Of a stretch of DNA of 64,000 nt, positions 58,352-64,000 are shown piece by piece (position 1 is the first letter of the stretch; every line of letters begins with the position of its first letter). Source of the stretch: Pseudarthrobacter oxydans (lineage in GTDB: Bacteria > Actinomycetota > Actinomycetes > Actinomycetales > Micrococcaceae). Made by a program: the position numbers and the translations under genes. A model generated the notes under the pieces. The model was not told where the DNA came from. It worked only from the letters and a program-made list of their open reading frames with translations, and did no database searches. The stretch covers positions 4,216,001 through 4,280,000 of the forward strand of contig NZ_CP139438.1 of NCBI RefSeq assembly GCF_034258515.1. Direction: 5' to 3'.

Positions 58352-58966
58352 TTACGCGCTTTGGTGGAGTGTGTAGCCGGGCTGGCCGGTTCCGGACAGG
58401 CGTGCACAGGCTTTTTTGAGGTCTTCCTCGGCCTCGAAGAGGGACAGCCGCCGGTTTCGCACGGACTGGACCAGACCAGTGACAGTCAGCAGCAGCACCC
58501 GGGCGGCCGTGGCATCACCGCACGCCGCAGTCAGTGCCTTCTCCCCCAAGGCATCGATCTCACGGAGGAGGCCGGTGGTGTCCCTGTCCGGGAGGTAGAC
58601 GCCGCGGGTCAGGCACTGCTCCACAGCCGGCTGCATGACGCGCATGTGGAAGATCTCCATCACCAGCCCGGCGAGCGCCCGGCCGCGGAAACGGGCGGCG
58701 CTGGTCCCGGCCGGCCCTTGGAGTTCCTCCAGCTGGTGGCGGTACAGGGCGAGCATCAGGTGGGTGGGGGAAGGGAAGTAGCGGTAAAGCGTGCCGAGCG
58801 GGACATCGGCCTTGGCGGCCACCTCAGGAAGGTCAACCGAGTCCAGGCCCTTGCGCGCGAAGCCTCCTGCAGCTTCCAGGATCTTGGCGTAGCGGAACCG
58901 CTGGCGCGGTGCGGTGGGCCTGGGGGCCATGGGCGGATGGTCTGGAAGAATCTCGGGCATCAGCAT
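58352..58966 (-). CDS. TetR-family transcriptional regulator
   Basis: A 204-residue TetR regulator: RYAKILEAAGGFARKGLDSVDLPEVAAKADVPLGTLYRYFPSPTHLMLALYRHQ is the N-terminal DNA-binding domain, with a helical ligand domain ahead (MEIFHMRVMQPAVEQ). Effector unknown. Similar motifs flank the gene at 58305-58322 and 59033-59050, suggesting autoregulation and control of the malic enzyme gene. The ATG at 58966 is used; an ATG two codons later is equally possible. Confidence 0.88.
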   Translation of the reverse strand: MLMPEILPDHPPMAPRPTAPRQRFRYAKILEAAGGFARKGLDSVDLPEVAAKADVPLGTLYRYFPSPTHLMLALYRHQLEELQGPAGTSAARFRGRALAGLVMEIFHMRVMQPAVEQCLTRGVYLPDRDTTGLLREIDALGEKALTAACGDATAARVLLLTVTGLVQSVRNRRLSLFEAEEDLKKACARLSGTGQPGYTLHQSA

Positions 58967-59032
58967 TCCGGGGTTGTGTTCCTATGGTGCGGTCCTCCCC
59001 ATGCCGGACCGCCTGCAATCCGGTTCAACTAT

Positions 59033-59050
59033 ACGGCACACCAATATGCC
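59033..59050. promoter_or_regulatory. Candidate TetR operator, tetR promoter side
   Basis: ACGGCACACCAATATGCC, with partial dyad GGCA...TGCC, lies about 70 bases before the tetR ATG. It is nearly identical to the motif at 58305-58322. Confidence 0.5.
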
Positions 59051-59089
59051 CTAATCAGTCAGGTGCCTTACTTCCGGCCCGTCAGAGCG

Positions 59090-60376
59090 TCAGCGGACGC
59101 TCTTGATCTTCACTACAAAAACGGCCCCGAGCAGCCCGATGACGGTTGCAGTGATGAACAGCGAGACGTAACCGCCGGCATACCGTACCGCCACGAACGC
59201 CAGCGCCGGTGCCACCACCTGGGGCAGCGAGGCGGCCACATTGATGACTCCCATGTCCTTGCCGCGGTGGGCCGCTTGGGGCAGGACCTGGGTCAGCAGC
59301 GCGAAGTCCACCGCAAGGTACGCTCCGAAGCCAATTCCCAAGACAGCCGCGCCCACCAGCGCTCCGGGCCACACTGGAAAGAAGGCCAGGATCATGCCGG
59401 CCATGGCGATGACGGCTGAGGAACCTATGACGAACGGCTTGCGCCGGCCAACCCTGTCGCTCCAAGGCCCGGCCACAACCGCGGTGATTATCACCATCGC
59501 GGCATAGATGCCGGTGAGGACCAGCACTCCCGCCGCAGGGTCCTCGTGCCTGATGATGTCGCGAAGGAAGAAGAGCAGGTAGACGATGGTCAGCTGGTTC
59601 CCCACGTTCACCAGGAAGCGGGTCAGCCAGGCCCACGCGAAATCCGGATACAGCCGCGGGCTGATCCAGAAGCCCCGGAGGAATTGCCGCAGCCGAAACT
59701 CCGGGTGCTCCCCCCGTGGCAGCGCGGGATCGTTCCGGTGGAACAGGTAGGGAAGCACGGACAGCAGCAGTGCCACAGCGCACAGCCAGTAGCCCACCAT
59801 GAAGTTGCCGGCCACAACAGCTCCGAAGACGGCGCCGGTCAGGATTCCCAGCGTCTGGCCCATGGCGGCCAGACCGCCCACTCCGCCGCGCTGCGTGACC
59901 GGCACGCGGTCCGGCACAGCGGCGGTGATGGCGGCGTACGCGGCGTTGGCGCCGAGCTGTACCAGGCACCAAAAGATCACCATCAGCGCCACGGTGGGGG
60001 CTCCGGACATGGCCAGGAGCGCGGCGGCAGCCAGCACGGCACCGGCCAGGATCCACGGTGAACGGCGGCCGAACCGCGACGTGGTCCGGTCCGACAACGC
60101 GCCGAAGAGCGGATTGGCCACCAGGGATACCGCAGCGCCGCAGGCAGTGACCAGGGAAAGGATGGCTTCCTTGCTGGGCGCATCGATGCTGATGGCCTGC
60201 TGCCCGATGAAGACGTTAATGGGGCCGAAGAATGCGGCGTTGATACCGACGTTGACCAGCACCAGCCCTGCGACCCAGCGCGCGGTGACCTTTTGGGTTG
60301 GCTCGGCGAGCGCCGCCGTCGTACTCTGCGTCCCTGCGCCCTGATCCAGCGGCGCGGGAGTATCGGACAGGCTCAT
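59090..60376 (-). CDS. MFS transporter (sugar/glycoside cation symporter-like)
   Basis: A 428-residue MFS protein with about twelve membrane segments. FGALSDRTTSRFGRRSPWILAGAV is the cytoplasmic loop motif, typical of the GPH/sugar-symporter or SLC45-like branch, and GPWSDRVGRRKPFVIGSSAV repeats it in the second half. Substrate not readable; sugars or drug-like molecules possible. GGGGAG precedes the ATG. It lies upstream of tetR on the same strand and may be cotranscribed with it. Confidence 0.85.
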   Translation of the reverse strand: MSLSDTPAPLDQGAGTQSTTAALAEPTQKVTARWVAGLVLVNVGINAAFFGPINVFIGQQAISIDAPSKEAILSLVTACGAAVSLVANPLFGALSDRTTSRFGRRSPWILAGAVLAAAALLAMSGAPTVALMVIFWCLVQLGANAAYAAITAAVPDRVPVTQRGGVGGLAAMGQTLGILTGAVFGAVVAGNFMVGYWLCAVALLLSVLPYLFHRNDPALPRGEHPEFRLRQFLRGFWISPRLYPDFAWAWLTRFLVNVGNQLTIVYLLFFLRDIIRHEDPAAGVLVLTGIYAAMVIITAVVAGPWSDRVGRRKPFVIGSSAVIAMAGMILAFFPVWPGALVGAAVLGIGFGAYLAVDFALLTQVLPQAAHRGKDMGVINVAASLPQVVAPALAFVAVRYAGGYVSLFITATVIGLLGAVFVVKIKSVR

Positions 60377-60498
60377 GACGTGCTCCCCGGGGACGGCTGA
60401 CAGGCGACGGAATCAGACTATCGTGGGCGTAAGCGTGCGGCCGTGCCTTACACCGGAACGGCGCCACAAGCTTCACCGAGGATCAGGGAGAGAACCAC

Positions 60499-60996
60499 AT
60501 GAGTGCAGCGTCCACGCCCGCGGAGGGCACCGCCATCAACACCGCAGACCTCTACGACGAACGCGGCGACGAACTGGCATCGATTTCGTTGCAGTTCCAG
60601 TCCCTGGGCGGCCGCTCGCACTTCAGCGGCCGGGCGCGGACCATCCGCTGCTTCCAGGACAACGCGCTGGTGAAATCCACGTTGGCCACGCCGGGCAACG
60701 GCAGCGTGCTGGTGGTGGACGGCGGCGGCTCGCTGGGCACGGCCCTGATGGGGGACATGATCGCAGAAAGCGCGGTGGCGAACGGCTGGGCCGGCGTCGT
60801 CATCAACGGGGCAATCCGTGACCGGGAAGCGATCGCCCGGCTGGACCTCGGCGTAAAGGCCCTGGGCAGCAACCCCCGCAAGAGCGCCAAGGCAGGAGCC
60901 GGCGAAGTTGACGTGGATGTGAAGATCGGCGACGTGACGATCCGGACCGGCGCCATGATCTGGTGCGACCCTGACGGCATTTTGGTGGAACGGTAG
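60499..60996 (+). CDS. rraA: RraA-family protein (RNase E activity regulator / HMG aldolase fold)
   Basis: A 165-residue RraA protein: NTADLYDERGDEL, GRSHFSGRARTIRCFQDNALV and DGGGSLGTALMGDMIAESAVANGWAGVVINGAIRD are the family core, with the catalytic-type GAIRD. The fold is used by RNase E regulators and by 4-hydroxy-4-methyl-2-oxoglutarate aldolases; which role applies here is unclear. It is divergent from the MFS gene with a 120-base gap. GGGAGAGAA precedes the ATG. Confidence 0.92.
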   Translation: MSAASTPAEGTAINTADLYDERGDELASISLQFQSLGGRSHFSGRARTIRCFQDNALVKSTLATPGNGSVLVVDGGGSLGTALMGDMIAESAVANGWAGVVINGAIRDREAIARLDLGVKALGSNPRKSAKAGAGEVDVDVKIGDVTIRTGAMIWCDPDGILVER

Positions 60997-61048
60997 CGTC
61001 CCGGGCGAAGGAAGTTTTTTCGGCTGCCAGGAATAGGACCCGGCGTAA

Positions 61049-61071
61049 GATAGTTACTGAAAGCAACTATC
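61049..61071. promoter_or_regulatory. Inverted repeat upstream of DHA2 transporter (MarR-type operator candidate)
   Basis: GATAGTT (61049-61055) and AACTATC (61065-61071) are perfect arms around a 9-base centre that includes CTG and AAG. The site overlaps a TAAGAT -10-like box and is 35 bases before the ATG. It resembles MarR operators; no marR gene is adjacent here. Confidence 0.6.
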
Positions 61072-61106
61072 AATGCTTGATCCTCTTCCTTACCCCTGGA
61101 GCAGCC

Positions 61107-62759
61107 ATGTCCAAAACCCCCGCCGCGCGCGCCGCCGGAGAAACCCTGACGCAGCGCCAGATTGTCACCGTGATGGTGGGCCTGATGCTGGGCATGTTCC
61201 TGGCGTCGCTGGACCAGACCATCGTGTCCACGTCCATCTACACCATCGCCAACGACCTGGACGGGCTCTCGCTCCAGGCCTGGGCCACCACCGCCTACCT
61301 CATCACCTCCACGGTCAGCACCCCGCTGTACGGCAAGCTGAGCGACATCTTCGGCCGCCGCCCGCTGTACCTGACCGCCATCATCATCTTCCTGGCCGGT
61401 TCCCTGTACGCCGGTTCGGTCCACTCCATGACGGAGCTCGCCATTGCCCGGGGTATCCAAGGCCTGGGCGCCGGCGGCCTGCTGGCCCTCGCGCTGACCA
61501 TCATCGGCGACATCGTGTCCCTCAAGGACCGTGCCAAGTACCAGGGCTACTTCATGTCCGTGTTCGGCATCTCCTCCGTGCTCGGCCCCGTGGTGGGCGG
61601 CGCGTTCGCCGGTTCCGCCACCATCCTGGGGTTCGACGGCTGGCGCTGGGTGTTCTTCATCAACCTGCCCATCGGCCTGGCAGCGCTGGCAGTGGTCTTC
61701 CTCTTCCTTCACCTGCCGGCCAAGCACGTGAAGCAGAAGATCGACTACTGGGGCGCGGCGGCCATCACCCTGGCCATCGTGCCGCTGCTGCTGGTGGCGG
61801 AGCAGGGCCGCAGCTGGGGTTGGGCTTCCTTCAACTCCTTCCTTTGCTACGGCTTGGGCGTGGTGGGCATTGCCTGGTTCCTGCTGGCCGAAAAGCGTGC
61901 CGGCGACTACGCCCTGATTCCCCTGCGGCTCTTCCGGAATGCCACGTTTGGCCTGTCCTCGCTGCTGAACTTCATCATCGGCATCGGCATGTTCGGCGCC
62001 ATCGCCATGCTGCCGATGTACCTGCAGCTGGTGAAGGGCCTCACCCCCACCGAGGCCGGCCTGATGATGATCACCTTCACCGTGGGCATCCTCACCGGGT
62101 CCATCACGGCCGGGCGCACCATCTCCTCGTCCGGGACCTACCGGATCTTCCCCATCCTGGGCACGGCCATCCTCACCGCTGCCGCCACGGTCATGGGACT
62201 GTCCCTCGGGGTGGACACCGGACTGTGGGTTCCCGGCGTGATCGCGGTGTTCTTCGGCATGGGCCTGGGCTTCTGCATGCAGCCGCTCACCCTGGCCATG
62301 CAGGTGTCCGTGCCGCGCCGCGACATGGGCGTGGGCACCTCCTCAGCGGCGTTTTTCCGCTCCATGGGCGGCGCGGTGGGCACTGCCGTGTTCATCTCCA
62401 TGCTGTTCAGCCTGGCGGCGAGCCGGATCGCGGACAGCATGCGGGCCGCCATGGAGAGCCCGGACTACCAGGCAGTGCTCCGCGACCCGTCCGTCGCAGC
62501 CGACCCCGCCAACGCCAAGCTGTACGAATTCTTCCGGAACGGCGCGTCCAACGAGTCCCTCAACGACACCAGCTGGCTCCACACCGCCAACAGCACGCTG
62601 ACCCGTCCCATCACGGAGGGCTTCGCCTACGCCATCGACGCAGTGATGCTCACCGCGGCGGTGCTCACCGGCGTCGCGTTCCTCATCAGCTTCGCCCTGC
62701 CCGACAAGAAGCTCACGGACCAGTTGGCCGCCCCGCAGGAGCCCGCGGCGGTCCACTAA
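61107..62759 (+). CDS. DHA2-family drug MFS transporter (EmrB/QacA type)
   Basis: A 550-residue, 14-segment MFS exporter. SLDQTIVSTSIYTIANDL is the DHA2 first-helix motif, LYGKLSDIFGRRPLYLTAIIIF the loop 2-3 motif and GISSVLGPVVGGAFAG the antiporter motif C. It likely exports hydrophobic drugs against protons. The ATG at 61107 follows GGAG by five bases. The inverted repeat at 61049-61071 suggests repression by a MarR- or TetR-type protein. Confidence 0.92.
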   Translation: MSKTPAARAAGETLTQRQIVTVMVGLMLGMFLASLDQTIVSTSIYTIANDLDGLSLQAWATTAYLITSTVSTPLYGKLSDIFGRRPLYLTAIIIFLAGSLYAGSVHSMTELAIARGIQGLGAGGLLALALTIIGDIVSLKDRAKYQGYFMSVFGISSVLGPVVGGAFAGSATILGFDGWRWVFFINLPIGLAALAVVFLFLHLPAKHVKQKIDYWGAAAITLAIVPLLLVAEQGRSWGWASFNSFLCYGLGVVGIAWFLLAEKRAGDYALIPLRLFRNATFGLSSLLNFIIGIGMFGAIAMLPMYLQLVKGLTPTEAGLMMITFTVGILTGSITAGRTISSSGTYRIFPILGTAILTAAATVMGLSLGVDTGLWVPGVIAVFFGMGLGFCMQPLTLAMQVSVPRRDMGVGTSSAAFFRSMGGAVGTAVFISMLFSLAASRIADSMRAAMESPDYQAVLRDPSVAADPANAKLYEFFRNGASNESLNDTSWLHTANSTLTRPITEGFAYAIDAVMLTAAVLTGVAFLISFALPDKKLTDQLAAPQEPAAVH

Positions 62760-62780
62760 GCTGACCCGCGCCAAACAGGG

Positions 62781-62814
62781 GACGACGACGGCGGCGCGCA
62801 CCGCCGTCGTCGTC
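62781..62814 (+). terminator. Terminator after DHA2 transporter
   Basis: GACGACGACGGCGG, loop CGCGCA and CCGCCGTCGTCGTC form a perfect 14-bp stem followed by TTCTGTTT, 22 bases after the stop codon. Confidence 0.85.
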
Positions 62815-62962
62815 TTCTGTTTCGAAGGGCGTCAGTCCGTAAGTGGAACCGCGGGCGGTGACGTGCCACACTGTGTAGCGCGTGTGCGCCGGCCGTCTCG
62901 GCCGGTACCGCAGCCGACGACGTCCGCACCGCATCCACCTAAACCCAGACCAAGGGAGAACC

Positions 62963-64000
62963 ATGCCCACTGCACAGGAGCAGACAACCGCACGGATACC
63001 GCAGCGGGTGATCTGGCTGGCGCTCGCAGGGGCGGTGGGCGGATTCCTGTTCGGCTTCGATTCGTCGGTGGTCAACGGCGCGGTGGATGCCATGAAGGAC
63101 GAGTTCGCACTGTCCGAGGCCGTGACCGGCTTCGCGGTTGCCATCGCCCTGCTGGGGTGCGCTGCCGGCGCGTTCCTTGCGGGCAAGGTAGCGGACCACT
63201 ACGGGCGCATCCCCGCCATGAAGCTTGGTGCGCTGCTCTTCCTGGTCAGCGCGCTGGGCACCGGCTTTGCCTTCGGCGTCTGGGACCTGATCTTCTGGCG
63301 CCTGGTGGGCGGGCTCGGAATCGGCCTGGCTTCGGTGATCGCCCCCGCCTACATCTCGGAGATCTCCCCGCGGCACGTCAGGGGCCGGCTGGCCTCGCTG
63401 CAGCAACTGGCCATCACCACGGGTATCTTCGCAGCGCTGCTGTCCGATGCGCTCCTGGCCACCAGCGCCGGCGGCGCGGACCAGCCCTACTGGCTGGGGA
63501 TCGAGGCCTGGCGCTGGATGTTCCTGGCCGCAGCCCTGCCCGCCGTGGTGTACGGCTGGGTAGCCTTCACCCTTCCCGAGTCCCCGCGCTTCCTGGTGTT
63601 CCTGGGCAAGGAGGATGAAGCGCGTGCGGTCTTTGATTCGATTGCTCCGGCAGAGGACACAGACCGGCACATCCGGGAGATCCAGGACGCCATCGAGGAG
63701 GACAAGCTGGCGGGCCAGAAGGGCTCCCTGCGCGGCAGGACCTTTGGCCTGCAGGCAGTGGTATGGGTGGGCATCGTCCTGTCTGTTTTGCAGCAGTTCG
63801 TGGGCATCAACGTGATTTTCTACTACTCCACCACCCTGTGGAAGGCCGTGGGCTTCGAGGAGAAGGACTCCCTGGCCATCTCGGTGGCCACGTCCGTCAC
63901 CAACATCCTCGTCACCCTGGTGGCCATTGCCCTGGTGGACCGCATCGGCCGCCGGCCCATCCTGCTGGCCGGTTCCGTGGGCATGGCCGTATCACTGGGC
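62963..64000 (+). CDS. Sugar-porter MFS transporter, N-terminal part (cut by window edge)
   Basis: The first 346 residues of a sugar-porter-family MFS protein; the C-terminus is outside. FLFGFDSSVVNGAVDAM is the family's first-helix motif, KVADHYGRIPAMKLGALLF the loop 2-3 motif, YISEISPRHVRGRLASLQQL the PESPR-linked region, LPESPRFLV the PESPR motif itself, and QQFVGINVIFYYSTTLW the helix 7 sugar-binding motif. It imports a hexose or pentose by proton symport. AAGGGAGAACC gives a strong ribosome-binding site. Confidence 0.92.
   Translation, partial: MPTAQEQTTARIPQRVIWLALAGAVGGFLFGFDSSVVNGAVDAMKDEFALSEAVTGFAVAIALLGCAAGAFLAGKVADHYGRIPAMKLGALLFLVSALGTGFAFGVWDLIFWRLVGGLGIGLASVIAPAYISEISPRHVRGRLASLQQLAITTGIFAALLSDALLATSAGGADQPYWLGIEAWRWMFLAAALPAVVYGWVAFTLPESPRFLVFLGKEDEARAVFDSIAPAEDTDRHIREIQDAIEEDKLAGQKGSLRGRTFGLQAVVWVGIVLSVLQQFVGINVIFYYSTTLWKAVGFEEKDSLAISVATSVTNILVTLVAIALVDRIGRRPILLAGSVGMAVSLG

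Noticed and set aside
61073..62764. 563-residue plus-strand frame in another phase of the DHA2 gene
   Set aside because: The DHA2 frame has 14 membrane segments and family motifs; this one is Arg/His/Pro-rich and lacks a ribosome-binding site.

Overview
The window looks like chromosomal DNA from a high-GC actinobacterium of the Micrococcaceae (Arthrobacter or Pseudarthrobacter type). The evidence is strong G+C bias in coding regions, an actinobacterial rRNA operon with a tRNA-less 16S-23S spacer, DtxR/IdeR-type iron control, DUF222/HNH and SCO4226-type (DUF4242) proteins, and many starts that sit 6-7 bases after a TANNNT -10 box, as in leaderless transcripts. No prophage, insertion sequence, CRISPR array or tRNA gene was seen. 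Genus assignment is inference.

Layout. 1-1.6 kb: the start of a GH2 beta-galactosidase gene and a LacI regulator with a palindromic operator between them. 1.7-7.6 kb: one complete minus-strand rRNA operon (16S-23S-5S) with promoter, boxA-like elements, a 23S processing stem and a terminator. 7.8-8.6 kb: zinc-independent ribosomal proteins L28-L33-S14. 8.8-12.6 kb: two paralogous SGNH hydrolases around a MarR regulator and a YciI-like protein, then a GH16 lipoprotein. 12.7-17.9 kb: a five-gene iron-siderophore uptake operon (binding protein, two permeases, ATPase, siderophore-interacting reductase) behind a DtxR-type box. 18.0-23.8 kb: a Wadjet/MksFEB-type SMC operon (jetA-jetB-jetC) with no jetD next to it; a 91-bp element with perfect 18-bp inverted ends lies where jetD would be expected.

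24-34 kb: housekeeping and catabolic genes, including acyl-CoA dehydrogenase, small membrane proteins, YchJ, aldo/keto reductase, NmrA-type reductase, a sulfite-oxidase-family molybdoenzyme, an S4 RNA-binding protein and an amidohydrolase. 33.7-40.2 kb is more accessory: a GIY-YIG-like protein, a DUF222/HNH nuclease, a uracil-DNA-glycosylase-like protein, an MFS transporter and a HipBA toxin-antitoxin pair. 40.2-45.0 kb: an asparagine/aspartate catabolic cluster (FadR-type regulator, asparaginase, aspartase, permease), followed by convergent gamma-glutamyltransferase and lactate dehydrogenase.

48-52.8 kb: a nickel-binding-type protein, a GNAT-AAA+ fusion, an LtrA-family membrane protein, an HD protein and glutamyl-Q-tRNA(Asp) synthetase. 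53-56.8 kb: two Lrp/AsnC regulators, one divergent from a LysE exporter, then small conserved proteins. 56.8-64 kb: NAD-type malic enzyme, a TetR regulator with two similar candidate operators, three MFS transporters (the last cut by the window edge) and RraA. The most unusual points are the jetD-less SMC operon with its inverted-repeat element, the acetyltransferase-AAA fusion, the UDG-like protein without its usual last motif, and several starts whose promoter geometry predicts leaderless mRNA.
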